Assembly: GCF_041320595.1 (NCBI RefSeq)
Contig: NZ_CP166625.1
Span: 3,346,001 to 3,410,000, forward strand
DNA from: Pleomorphomonas sp. PLEO
Lineage (GTDB): Bacteria > Pseudomonadota > Alphaproteobacteria > Rhizobiales > Pleomorphomonadaceae
Length of the DNA stretch: 64,000 bases
Direction: 5' to 3'
Of this stretch, positions 52,321 through 60,845 are shown piece after piece (the first letter of the stretch is position 1; every line of letters starts with the position of its first letter). The notes under the pieces are model-generated. The model was given only the letters and a program-made list of their open reading frames with translations. It was not told the origin of the DNA and made no database searches. Made by a program: the position numbers and the translations under genes.

Positions 52321-53454
52321 TCAGCTGACGCGGCTCACGCAGAAATGCACCACGTCTTCGAGAGCCGCCCGGTAGGGGCCTTCCTCCAGCACCTCGAGCG
52401 CGGCGATCGCCTTATCGCCATAGGCACGGGCGCGCTCGACGGTGGCGGCGATGGCCTGATGCTTTCCGAGCAGCTCGATGGCGTGACCGAGATCGGCGTC
52501 CTCGATTTCCCCGCGTTCGATGGTGCGCTGCCAGAAGTCATGGTCGGCGTCGCCACCTCGGGCGGCGGCGATCAGGATTGGCAGCGTTACCTTGCCTTCG
52601 CGGAAGTCGTCGCCGACCTTCTTGCCGAGCGTCATCGACGAGCCGCCATAATCAAGCGCGTCGTCGACAAGCTGGAAGGCGAGGCCGAGCTGAGTGCCGT
52701 ATTCGGCGAGTCCGGTGCGCACTTCGGTGGGGCTGCCTGCGATAATCGGGCCAACCTCGGTGGCGGCCGAGAAGAGAGCCGCCGTTTTGGCGTTGATCAC
52801 CTGCAGATACTGTTCTTCGCTGGTCGTCAGGTGCTTGGCGGCGACCAGTTGCAGCACCTCGCCTTCGGCGATCACCGAGGCGGCGCGCGATAGCACGGCG
52901 AGCGCGTCGAGTGAACCAACCTCGACCATGGTGCGGAAGGCTTGGCCGAGCAGATAGTCGCCAACCAGCACGCTCGCCTGGTTGCCCCAGACCATGCGCG
53001 CCGAGGGCTTGCCGCGCCGGAGTTCGCTCTCGTCGACCACATCGTCGTGGAGAAGCGTCGCCGTGTGCATGAACTCGACGGTGGCGGCCAGCTTGACATG
53101 GCCATCCCCCCGATAGCCACAGGCGAGCGCGGCGGCGAGGGTCAGCATCGGCCGCAGGCGCTTGCCGCCGGAATCAATCAGGTGACGGGCGATTTCGGGA
53201 ATCATCTCGGCATTGGCAGCGGCCATGTCGAGAATCATCTGGTTGACCCGCTGCATGTCGGCGTCGACAAGCTTCATCAGGGGCGCGATGGATTTCTCGC
53301 GCGGTGCCGCCGGAGCGTTGCTGTGCTGAGGTGCGACCGAGCTCAAACCTTCCACTCCCGAACCATCCGTCCGGCTTGCCGCCGGTTGTGTGTCCACAAC
53401 GCTTCCCGACACGAGTCGGTGCCCGCGCTTGAGAAAGATTAATTGGGTGACCAT
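52321..53454 (-). CDS. ispB: polyprenyl (octaprenyl) diphosphate synthase
   Basis: A 377-residue trans-prenyltransferase. It has SGGKRLRPMLTLAAA, the first Asp-rich motif LLHDDVVDES and the second FQLVDDALDYGG. It makes the long isoprenoid tail of ubiquinone. The start at 53454 is not certain: the first 45 residues are non-conserved, and later starts would still keep the whole catalytic domain. It is divergent from the DUF2007 gene by 64 bp. Confidence 0.9.
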   Translation of the reverse strand: MVTQLIFLKRGHRLVSGSVVDTQPAASRTDGSGVEGLSSVAPQHSNAPAAPREKSIAPLMKLVDADMQRVNQMILDMAAANAEMIPEIARHLIDSGGKRLRPMLTLAAALACGYRGDGHVKLAATVEFMHTATLLHDDVVDESELRRGKPSARMVWGNQASVLVGDYLLGQAFRTMVEVGSLDALAVLSRAASVIAEGEVLQLVAAKHLTTSEEQYLQVINAKTAALFSAATEVGPIIAGSPTEVRTGLAEYGTQLGLAFQLVDDALDYGGSSMTLGKKVGDDFREGKVTLPILIAAARGGDADHDFWQRTIERGEIEDADLGHAIELLGKHQAIAATVERARAYGDKAIAALEVLEEGPYRAALEDVVHFCVSRVS

Positions 53455-53518
53455 TAGGCCGCCAAGCGGATAATGTCGAATCTCATCGGGGATAGCCATC
53501 GGCAATTCCGGAGGTTTC

Positions 53519-53764
53519 ATGGAAGAATTGATCCGCACCAACGATTTGGTGACCATCTCCTTTGTGGAGGCGCTGCTGAAGGACGCTGACATCGGCTATA
53601 TCGTCGCCGATCAGGCGATGAGTGCGCTTGAGGGAATGGTCGGCGCTTTTCCGCGCCGTATTCTAGTCGATGCCGATGACGCTATTCGTGCCCGCCGCCT
53701 TATTACCGATGCCGGTCTCGGCGCGGAACTTCGGCATAAGCCGAAGCCGGAATCGGACTGGTGA
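53519..53764 (+). CDS. DUF2007 family protein
   Basis: An 81-residue protein of the putative signal-transducing DUF2007 family: ELIRTNDLVTISFVEALLKD, ADIGYIVADQAMSALEG and RRILVDADDAIRARRLI. GGAGGTTTC precedes the start. It overlaps the next gene by GTGA, a pairing common in Hyphomicrobiales. Confidence 0.87.
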   Translation: MEELIRTNDLVTISFVEALLKDADIGYIVADQAMSALEGMVGAFPRRILVDADDAIRARRLITDAGLGAELRHKPKPESDW

Positions 53765-54534
53765 CCGTTTTGAGCGCCGTGAGCCGTGATGGCTTTCTTG
53801 GCAATCAACTCATGATCGACCAGCCGCTGTCCGGTTCGCACCGAGCCGGCCTGGATGCCGTGCTGCTTGCCGCGTCGCTTCCCGATGGAACGACCGGTCA
53901 TGTGGTCGACCTCGGCGCCGGGGTCGGTGTCGCCGGCCTCGCCGCGGCTCATCGGCTACCTGAGACGACCGTCACCCTGGTGGAGATCGATCAGGAGCTG
54001 GCACGGCTCGCCGAGGGGAATGCGGCGATGAATGCAAGCACGGCCAACCGGGTCCATGTCGTGGTCGCCGATGTGCTGGCGCCAGCCGCCGAGCGTCGGG
54101 CCGCTGGCTTGCTCGACAATATGGCCGATCATGTTGTCATGAATCCGCCGTTCCATCCTGCCGATCGCGGCCGATCATCACCGTCGCCGGCGCGGGCGCG
54201 GGCGCATGCGGTGACTGCCGATGCGATTGATGGTTGGGTCCGCGCCGCCGCCGCCGCGCTGAAGCCATCCGGTACGCTGACGGTCGTCTTTCGCGCCGAC
54301 GAATTGCCGCGTCTCTTCTCGGCCATTGGCAGCCGCTTCGGTTCGCTCGCCTTGCTGCCGATCCATGCGCGCGCTGGAGAAGCAGCGCACCGGCTAATCC
54401 TGCGCGGCCGGCCACAGGGCCGGGCGCCGCTTCGGATATTGCCCGGCATCGTGCTGCACGCGCCGGACGGCAGTTTTCGCTCGGATGTCGAGGCTGTGCT
54501 TCGGGGGGCAGCGCTGCCAGTCTCCTGGTGGTGA
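53761..54534 (+). CDS. tRNA1(Val) A37 N6-methyltransferase-like protein
   Basis: A 257-residue class I methyltransferase of the TrmN6/YfiC type. SAM-site motif VVDLGAGVGVAGLAAAHRL, then VTLVEIDQEL, and the N6-adenine catalytic motif NPPFHP. The GTG start overlaps the DUF2007 stop. Substrate assignment is by family only. Confidence 0.83.
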   Translation: MTVLSAVSRDGFLGNQLMIDQPLSGSHRAGLDAVLLAASLPDGTTGHVVDLGAGVGVAGLAAAHRLPETTVTLVEIDQELARLAEGNAAMNASTANRVHVVVADVLAPAAERRAAGLLDNMADHVVMNPPFHPADRGRSSPSPARARAHAVTADAIDGWVRAAAAALKPSGTLTVVFRADELPRLFSAIGSRFGSLALLPIHARAGEAAHRLILRGRPQGRAPLRILPGIVLHAPDGSFRSDVEAVLRGAALPVSWW

Positions 54535-54536
54535 CC

Positions 54537-55574
54537 TCAGGGGAGACGCAGGTCGGCGAGCACCGGAAGGTGATCGGAGCCGATATCGGGACCAACCTCG
54601 AAGTGTTTCACTTCGATATTGCGAGATACCAGGATGTGGTCGACCGGCGAGCCGAAATAGAAGTTCTTGGCGAACCACCGCCTTGAGAAGCGCGTCGTGC
54701 TCGGCCAACCGGTCCCGGCAGCGTCGACCAGCCCAGACTTTTTCAGGAACGATTGGAAGAACGGCGACCATGTCGGCGTGTTGAAGTCGCCCAAGACAAC
54801 GACAGGCGTACCCGGAGCCTCGGCGGCGACCGATTTTGCCACGACGTTGAGATAGAGGTTGCGGCCTTCCCACTGGTCAAAACTGCGAGGCGTCGTGGGG
54901 TGCAGCACGTAGACCACTACCATCGGCTTCGAGGCGGGAATCGATGCGGCATCCGTCGTATCGGGCGGGGCGAGTTCCAGCCTGAGCGGGTTGCCTCCCC
55001 ATCCGTCTCCAGGGATAACAGAGACGTTTTTGATGTGCTCTGCCTTGAGGATCCGCCAACCCGACCAAGCCATCACCTCCGGATAGCGACCGAGCAGTTC
55101 GGCCGACGGCGTCTGAGGAAAATGGTTCCGCAATGCATCGAAATGCCGCAGCACGTAGCCGCTCACCTCCTGTTGGCCAAGCACGTCGATGCCCGACTTG
55201 GTGCTCCAGGCGATGAGATCGTCGTAGTCGCTGCGACCGCCCAGCACATTGCTCGTGGCGACGCGGAGCTCTCGCCCACCGGCCGACGCGGCGGCGCGAT
55301 CGATCGGCATGAAGAGCGGCAGGCCATTGAGTACGGTAAGAACGACGGCGATTGCCGCGAGGAGGCGATGGCGGCCAACGAGCGCTACGAGTGTGGCGGC
55401 GAGGGAGACTTCGAACAGTGTGGGCAGGAAGAAGGTCAGGAGATCGCCGTAATAGAAGCTATCGGCGTTAAACCGTGCCAGCGTTGCCGCCGCGACCGCT
55501 CCGACGATGGCAATCGTAGCCGAGCCGGTAAAACTGCGTCGTGGCGAAGCCGCGCTCATTTCGAATGCCGTCAT
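54537..55574 (-). CDS. endonuclease/exonuclease/phosphatase (EEP) family membrane protein
   Basis: A 345-residue protein. Three hydrophobic helices near residues 20-100 anchor it; the EEP domain (about 105-345) has RVATSNVLGG (Asn), GQQEVSGY (Glu), VVLGDFNTPTWS (Asp-Asn), DHILVSRNI and GSDHLPVLADL (Asp-His). The active domain should face the periplasm. Substrate unknown. The ATG at 55574 follows GGGAGTTCAC. It is convergent with the methyltransferase gene, 2 bp apart. Confidence 0.82.
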   Translation of the reverse strand: MTAFEMSAASPRRSFTGSATIAIVGAVAAATLARFNADSFYYGDLLTFFLPTLFEVSLAATLVALVGRHRLLAAIAVVLTVLNGLPLFMPIDRAAASAGGRELRVATSNVLGGRSDYDDLIAWSTKSGIDVLGQQEVSGYVLRHFDALRNHFPQTPSAELLGRYPEVMAWSGWRILKAEHIKNVSVIPGDGWGGNPLRLELAPPDTTDAASIPASKPMVVVYVLHPTTPRSFDQWEGRNLYLNVVAKSVAAEAPGTPVVVLGDFNTPTWSPFFQSFLKKSGLVDAAGTGWPSTTRFSRRWFAKNFYFGSPVDHILVSRNIEVKHFEVGPDIGSDHLPVLADLRLP

Positions 55575-55712
55575 GTGAACTCCCAAAGCCTGGGCGAACC
55601 GGCCCGACCTCGATCGTCGAGAAAATCTGCGGCAAACTTATGAACGCCAACGCTAAACTTGCCTGCCAGCTGCAACAAAAGCAAGGAGCGGGCCAGAATG
55701 ACCAGCTTTGGC

Positions 55713-56222
55713 TTAGAACAGGCTGCCTTGAAGCGCGCCTGGCGCGCCACCTTGCTCGTGCGCCAGCAGCCAGCGTTTTGTGTCGATACCGCCACCGAAG
55801 CCGGTGAGAGCGCCAGACGCGCCAATCACCCGATGGCAGGGGACAATGATCGGGATTGGATTGGCACCATTGGCAGCGCCGACGGCGCGGCTCGCCGAAG
55901 GGCGGCCGATGCGACTGGCGAGCTCGCCATAGGACATGGTCGCGCCATAGGGAATAGCGGTAAGCGCCTGCCAGACAGCGAGCTGGAAGGGCGAACCGAC
56001 CGGCATTAGCTCGATGTCGAAAGCGCGAAGCTCGCCCGCGAAATAGGCCGAGAGCTGGGCGCGCGCCTCGACAAACTGGCCGTCATCGCGCCGCCAGTGA
56101 TCCTGCGGGGCGACGCGGCCCTTGCCGTTGGGAAAGCCGACTTTCGACAGACGCACGCCGTCGCCAGCCAGAAGCAGGGAACCGATGGGGGCCTGAAGAT
56201 AGGTGTAGACGATGTCGAACAT
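55713..56222 (-). CDS. ogt: methylated-DNA-protein cysteine methyltransferase
   Basis: A 169-residue suicide DNA repair protein that removes O6-alkyl groups from guanine. Motifs: SYGELASRIGRPSASRAVG (recognition helix), the active-site IIVPCHRVIGASGALTGFGG and KRWLLAHE. A few bases separate it from the DMT transporter gene upstream on the same strand, and an Ada-like regulator lies divergently beyond that. It may be controlled by that regulator. Confidence 0.93.
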   Translation of the reverse strand: MFDIVYTYLQAPIGSLLLAGDGVRLSKVGFPNGKGRVAPQDHWRRDDGQFVEARAQLSAYFAGELRAFDIELMPVGSPFQLAVWQALTAIPYGATMSYGELASRIGRPSASRAVGAANGANPIPIIVPCHRVIGASGALTGFGGGIDTKRWLLAHEQGGAPGALQGSLF

Positions 56223-56229
56223 GTGCGCC

Positions 56230-57153
56230 TCACATGGCTGGAGTTCGCCTGAGCATGGCGAAGATCCGACCGTCGATCGACAGGAGACCCAGGGCGATCA
56301 AGGCCATCCCCAGGAAATGGCTGATCGACAGCCGTTCGCCGAGCACGAGGTTTCCAAGCAGGATGGCCGATACGGGGATCAGCAGGGTCACCAGCGACGA
56401 GTTGGTGGCACCACCAACGGAGAGGAGGTGAAAGTAGATGATATAGGCCAGCGCCGTTGAGATCAGCGCCAGAGCAAGAAGCGCACCGATGGTAACGAGG
56501 TGGGGCATGGCGAGCTGCCAGGGGGCGTCGACGAGGGCGACAAGTGGCAGCATCATTGCGGTAGAGGCCGTGGTCTGGCCGAAGGCGCCGATAGCCGGCG
56601 CGATGCCCATGCGACGGAACCTGCGCCCGAACGTGCCGGCAAAGCCATAGGACAGGGCGGCGCCAAGGCAGGCAAGAAGCGCCCAAACCGGTGGACCGTT
56701 GCCGGCAAAGGCGCTGCCGCTCATCAGAACAGAGACGCCAAGGATGCCAAGCAGCACACCGGTGATCTTCTGTGGGGTCATCTTCTCGTCGGCGGTCAGC
56801 AGATGGGCGACCAGAATGGAAAAGATCGGCGTCGTGGCATTGAGAATGGAGGCAAGACCCGAAGCGAGCGCCGTCTGGCCCCAGAAGATCAGGCTGAAAG
56901 GGATGAGGTTGTTGAGTAGCCCCATGCCGAAGAAGGCGCGCCAGACTTTACCACTGACTGGGATCACCTGATCGGTCGACCGGAGGTAGATGAAAAGTGC
57001 GAGAGCGGCGATCGACACGCGGCCGAGCACGACGGTGAACGGTGGCAGCTCGGCAAGCGCCACCTTCGAGAAGAAGAACGAGCCACCCCAGAGGACGGAG
57101 AGGAAAACAAGAAGGCCCCATTCGAGGAGGCCCATCCGCGGTGCTTTTGTCAA
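56230..57153 (-). CDS. DMT superfamily (EamA) transporter with TTG start
   Basis: A 307-residue protein with ten helices in two EamA repeats: GLLVFLSVLWGGSFFFSKVA and, in repeat two, ALLACLGAALSYGFAGTFGR, ALISTALAYIIYFHLLSVGG. The start is set to TTG at 57153 because a full AGGAGG lies at ideal distance (AGGAGGCGTCT); an ATG six codons later has no such site. A far-upstream TTG would run into the divergent gene. Substrate unknown. Confidence 0.83.
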   Translation of the reverse strand: MTKAPRMGLLEWGLLVFLSVLWGGSFFFSKVALAELPPFTVVLGRVSIAALALFIYLRSTDQVIPVSGKVWRAFFGMGLLNNLIPFSLIFWGQTALASGLASILNATTPIFSILVAHLLTADEKMTPQKITGVLLGILGVSVLMSGSAFAGNGPPVWALLACLGAALSYGFAGTFGRRFRRMGIAPAIGAFGQTTASTAMMLPLVALVDAPWQLAMPHLVTIGALLALALISTALAYIIYFHLLSVGGATNSSLVTLLIPVSAILLGNLVLGERLSISHFLGMALIALGLLSIDGRIFAMLRRTPAM

Positions 57154-57263
57154 AGACGCCTCCTGGCTGACTGAGCGAATAATTGCCTGACCGATGATGG
57201 ACTGCTCGCCGGAATCGGACTCTGTTCGATGATCTTGCGCAGAGTGCGTGTACAATTCCTGTT

Positions 57264-57926
57264 ATGAGCCTCGACATCACCCTCTGCGAAACGGCCTGGG
57301 CGGCGCGTGATCCTGCCTATGACGGCGCCTTTTTCATCTGCGTACGGACAACGGGCATCTATTGCCGCTGCGTCTGCCCAGTGAAGCAGCCGCTCCGACG
57401 CAATATTGAGTTCTTACCGAGTGCGACCGCGGCCGAGCTCGCCGGCTACCGGCCTTGCCTGCGCTGCCGACCGGAGACGGCGCCCTTCTGTCCGGCGTGG
57501 AAGGGTACACTCGCCATTGTCGAGAAGGCGGCGCGGCTGATCAAGGATGAGGGAGCGCTCGACGGCGATGGCAATGTGGAGGCACTGGCAGAGCGCGTCG
57601 GTATCGGCGGCCGGCACCTGACGCGGCTTTTCCGTCGACATCTCGGTGCCAGCCCGACCGAAGTGGCCAAGACGGCGCGGGTTCAGCGCGCCAAGCGCCT
57701 CATCACAGACACCAATCTTCCCATGACTGATGTCGCGCTTCAGGCCGGCTTCGGCAGCCTCCGGCGCTTCAACGCCGTGTTCAGTGAGGTTTACAAACGG
57801 TCGCCGAGCGAGATGCGGCGCGGGCGAGGGGGCCTAAACGCCATCCGGCAACTTGGAACGCATCGCGATCCGGCGATCGACCGTCTCACCATCAACGACG
57901 AAGGTGCCGTCACCGACCGCGTGTAG
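57264..57926 (+). CDS. Ada-like alkylation-response regulator (Ada metal-binding and AraC HTH)
   Basis: A 220-residue protein. Residues about 20-80 are the Ada N-terminal zinc module that accepts methyl groups from phosphotriesters: RTTGIYCRCVCPVKQPLRRN and YRPCLRCRPE (four Cys). Residues about 90-185 are an AraC-type DNA-binding domain (VEALAERVGIGGRHLTRLF and DVALQAGFGSLRRFNAVFSE). The methyltransferase domain is on the separate ogt gene, as in Bacillus AdaA/AdaB. It probably activates the ogt side after alkylation. The last about 35 residues overlap the 3' end of the flavin reductase gene on the other strand. Confidence 0.87.
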   Translation: MSLDITLCETAWAARDPAYDGAFFICVRTTGIYCRCVCPVKQPLRRNIEFLPSATAAELAGYRPCLRCRPETAPFCPAWKGTLAIVEKAARLIKDEGALDGDGNVEALAERVGIGGRHLTRLFRRHLGASPTEVAKTARVQRAKRLITDTNLPMTDVALQAGFGSLRRFNAVFSEVYKRSPSEMRRGRGGLNAIRQLGTHRDPAIDRLTINDEGAVTDRV

Positions 57927-58382
57927 CATCCGGCGCTCCTGGCGCTCACGATCGATCCACGCAGTAACCCCTTCGAGCACGATGATGCCATGGGGATCGA
58001 GAATGTCGACGACACGGCATTCGACGTTGCCAAGGCACTCGGGCAGCAGGGGAGCGCGCACGTTCCGAGCCGGTTTGCGGGCGATATTGAGAGCATCGAA
58101 CTTATCAGTGTCCTGCCCTGAGCAGGTGCCGATGCTGATGACTTTGTCGATCAGGTCAACCGTGGGAATGGCGAGAACGCATTCCTTGCTGTTTGCGAGC
58201 GCCGCATAGGAATAGTTCCAGGGGCCGGTCTTGATGGCGAAGGTCGGCGAGAAATCCAGCACCATGGTCCAGGTGATGGTCATCACGTTGTCGCGCCGGC
58301 CGTCGTTGGTTGTTACCAGAACAACTGGCCCTGGCTCCAACAGCGTGAATGCACGTGCGAGGGGAAGTTCCTCGAGTGCCAT
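57834..58382 (-). CDS. flavin reductase-like (FMN-binding split barrel) protein
   Basis: A 182-residue flavoredoxin/flavin reductase domain protein: PGPVVLVTTNDGRRDNVMTI, LDFSPTFAIKTGPWNYSYAA, ECVLAIPTVDLIDKVISIGT and CSGQDTDKF. It probably binds FMN and reduces flavin or acts as an electron carrier. Its 3' end overlaps the Ada-like gene by 93 bp in antiparallel orientation. Confidence 0.85.
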   Translation of the reverse strand: MALEELPLARAFTLLEPGPVVLVTTNDGRRDNVMTITWTMVLDFSPTFAIKTGPWNYSYAALANSKECVLAIPTVDLIDKVISIGTCSGQDTDKFDALNIARKPARNVRAPLLPECLGNVECRVVDILDPHGIIVLEGVTAWIDRERQERRMLHAVGDGTFVVDGETVDRRIAMRSKLPDGV

Positions 58383-58414
58383 AATCGCCTCCGATTGCCT
58401 CGCCCTGCCGCCTC

Positions 58415-59062
58415 TCAGATCGGATATCCCACCGCTTTCAGGAAGGCGCGGGCGATGATCATGTGACCGGTCAAGGTCGGGTGGACACGGTCGGTGGCGA
58501 TGCCCATAGGATGGATCTCGGCCATCATCTCGTCAAAGGCGGCCTGCGTGTCGGCGAAGATGGCGCCGTGCTTTTCGGCGAGCTTTTTCATCACCGTGCC
58601 GTAGTCGTCGATCATTTTGCGCATCGGGTCTTCGCGATTGAACTCGACGAAGTAGGGCGCCATCAGGACCAGCCCCTTGAGGTGGGGCTTGGTGCGAACG
58701 ATCAGGCGCTCCAGCGTCGCCTCGAATTCACCGATCAGCACATGGTTCTCGGTCTGGAGGCGGGCGTCGAACTGCCGCCAGACGTCGTTGACACCGATCA
58801 TGATCGACAGCCAATCCGGCTTCAGGTCTTCGACGTCGGTCGCCCAACGTGCTTCGAGATCGCGCACGGTATTGGCACTGACGCCCATGTTGACGACGCG
58901 GATACGGTGGGCGGCGTGCGTCACATTGAGAAAGGCGTTGACCAAGCCGACATAGCCGGTGCCGAGAGAGTCAAACAATGCTTCGCCGATCGGCCGGGCG
59001 CGGCTCCAGTCGGTGATCGAGTCGCCGATGAACAGCAGCTTGCTGTCCTTATGAATCTTCAC
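58415..59062 (-). CDS. SGNH/GDSL hydrolase
   Basis: A 215-residue GDSL-type esterase. Block I LLFIGDSITDWSR (Ser), block II NMGVSANTV (Gly), block III IMIGVNDVW (Asn), block V TDRVHPTLTGHMI (Asp, His). No signal peptide, so cytoplasmic. The GTG start at 59062 follows GGAGGAAGAAGAC, a strong site; the frame upstream is open for 17 codons but lacks a comparable site. Confidence 0.88.
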   Translation of the reverse strand: MKIHKDSKLLFIGDSITDWSRARPIGEALFDSLGTGYVGLVNAFLNVTHAAHRIRVVNMGVSANTVRDLEARWATDVEDLKPDWLSIMIGVNDVWRQFDARLQTENHVLIGEFEATLERLIVRTKPHLKGLVLMAPYFVEFNREDPMRKMIDDYGTVMKKLAEKHGAIFADTQAAFDEMMAEIHPMGIATDRVHPTLTGHMIIARAFLKAVGYPI

Positions 59063-59091
59063 GTCTTCTTCCTCCGATTGAATGGTGGTCC

Positions 59092-60123
59092 TCACCACAC
59101 GCGGTTCAGCCAACTCCTGACGCGGTTTTCATAGGCGTAGAACGACAGGAATCCGATCGCCACCGATAGCACGAGGCCAATCAGTTCGTGGGCCGGCAGG
59201 TCGCCGAACAGGTATGTCTTGTACTGATAAAAAGGCTGTTGCCAGAGGTAGATCGAGAAAGAACCGATGCCGAGCAGCCTGAGTGGCTTCCAGGACAGCG
59301 CCGTTCGCACCCATCTCGGCGCCTCGGCCAGATGGTTGACGGTGAAGGCCAGGAAGAAGGGCGCGACCGTCATGGTCATCATCCACGGAAACACCGAGCC
59401 GACGTAAAGCGCCGACCCAAGGGCAAAGGCGGCCACTGGCATCCAAGGGCGGACGTAAGGGGCGGTTCGATCTCTGAGCAGAGAATAACCGGCTGAAAGC
59501 AAAAGATTGGTTGCCGCGACTTCGCTGCGCACCCAGTATTCTATGGGCGGCGCGATCGAGGGGAAGGTAAAATAGCTGAGGTGTATGGCGATGGTCAGGA
59601 GACCGAAGCCAATCAGCGCCCAGCCTTCTCGGCCGCGCAGGAAGGGGAGAAGGGTGAGAAGCGACAGGAAGATATAGGAGTGTTCCTCCACGTTCAGCGA
59701 CCAAAGGTGGCCGATCGGGTAGGCGCTCGCAAACATATGAAAGTCTGCCGGCAGGTAGGAGCGAAGAAACAGCACCGTCGGCACCACCTCCGACGCCGGA
59801 GCCGCCTTGCCGATGAGCGCAGCGATGCCGAAGACGATCAGGAGGTAAAGGAAGAAGGCGGGAATGATGCGCGAAATGCGGCGTTTATAGAAGGTGGCAA
59901 GCGGCACGCGACGCTGAAACAAAAGGCGGCTCATCAATAGGCCGGACAGGCAAAAGAACACGTCGACGCCCATTCGCCCGCTGTGCCAGCCCTGAATGAT
60001 CAGGAAATGCCCTTGCAGCACCAGAAGGATTGCCAGCCCCCGCCAGCCGTCCAGATAGTCGATGCGTTGCAACTCGCTGCCACCATGGCGCACCGATGAA
60101 GATACCATTTTCTCGATCGTCAT
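59092..60123 (-). CDS. acyltransferase 3 family membrane protein
   Basis: A 343-residue polytopic protein: RIDYLDGWRGLAILLVLQGH with the conserved catalytic-type His, GVDVFFCLSGLLMSRLLFQR, TFYKRRISRIIPAFFLYL, and WSLNVEEHSYIF. About ten helices. It O-acylates an envelope glycan or lipid; acceptor unknown. The ATG at 60123 begins the family N-terminus; sequence upstream belongs to the tandem repeat. Confidence 0.86.
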   Translation of the reverse strand: MTIEKMVSSSVRHGGSELQRIDYLDGWRGLAILLVLQGHFLIIQGWHSGRMGVDVFFCLSGLLMSRLLFQRRVPLATFYKRRISRIIPAFFLYLLIVFGIAALIGKAAPASEVVPTVLFLRSYLPADFHMFASAYPIGHLWSLNVEEHSYIFLSLLTLLPFLRGREGWALIGFGLLTIAIHLSYFTFPSIAPPIEYWVRSEVAATNLLLSAGYSLLRDRTAPYVRPWMPVAAFALGSALYVGSVFPWMMTMTVAPFFLAFTVNHLAEAPRWVRTALSWKPLRLLGIGSFSIYLWQQPFYQYKTYLFGDLPAHELIGLVLSVAIGFLSFYAYENRVRSWLNRVW

Positions 60124-60124
60124 A

Positions 60125-60510
60125 TTTGGCTCGAAGCGAACGGTCGCGCGATTGGCGGCCGGAGTGCGGCAGTCATTCAGGAAAATAGTGATGAAATGGT
60201 GACCGTGGCAAACTGCGAACATCGCCTAAATACGACAAAGCGCCCGACATCCCCTTGGGATCGAGCGCTCGCGTCGTACCGGCGATCGGTACCTGCCTAT
60301 CAGAGGCCGAAGCCTTTTTGGCTCGAAGCGAACGGTCGCGCGATTGGCGGCCGGAGTGCGGCAGTCATTCAGGAAAATAGTGATGAAATGGTGACCGTGG
60401 CAAACTGCGAGCATCGCCTAAATACGACAAAGCGCCCGACATCCCCCTTGGGATCGAGCGCTCGCGTCGTACCGGCGATCGGTGCCTGCCTATCAGAGGC
60501 CGAAGCCTTT
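60125..60510. repeat. tandem duplication, unit about 192 bp
   Basis: Copy 1 (60125-60316) and copy 2 (60317-60510) are nearly identical, differing by single-base changes (for example AACATCG against AGCATCG, and GGTACC against GGTGCC) and one extra C in a C run. The unit contains the last codons of the small gene at 60493-60654, its terminator and the sequence just upstream of the acyltransferase gene. It is a recent local duplication. Confidence 0.95.
60428..60463 (-). terminator. terminator hairpin of the 53-residue gene (second copy in the tandem repeat at about 60236-60270)
   Basis: On the minus strand AGCGCTCGATCCC pairs, with a few mismatches, with GGGATGTCGGGCGCT and runs into TTTGTCG. 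The duplication means the transcript passes two such hairpins before the acyltransferase gene. Confidence 0.6.
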
Positions 60511-60654
60511 CAGGAAACCGCGCTTCTTGGTCTTGGCCCGGCTGCCGGCAGTCTCTTCGTAGTTGGCGATTGCCTCGGCGATCTCGCGTTCGGCGGTGCT
60601 CTGGCTGTGGCGCTTGTGGTTGGCACCCAGCATGGCGAACATCATGGCGTCCAT
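60493..60654 (-). CDS. small conserved basic protein (53 residues)
   Basis: From the ATG at 60654, with GGAGAACAACG upstream, the frame reads MDAMMFAMLGANHKRHSQST, then AEREIAEAIANYEETAGSR and ends KKRGFLKGFGL. It has no membrane helix. No function is recognised. Its stop and last five codons are inside copy 2 of the tandem repeat. Confidence 0.6.
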   Translation of the reverse strand: MDAMMFAMLGANHKRHSQSTAEREIAEAIANYEETAGSRAKTKKRGFLKGFGL

Positions 60655-60845
60655 CGTTGTTCTCCGTTCTTTCTCTGTCTCTCTTTTTACATCCTCAATA
60701 TAGGTGTGATGCCCAATAGGAACAAATCGTATCTTCTGAAGGCTGCATTCAGATTTCCTGCATCGAACAGGTCCCCTGGCCGCCATTTGAATCTTCGCAG
60801 GCTTCTTCCTACATGCGAGGACGACGAACAATTCCGCAAAGGAAC

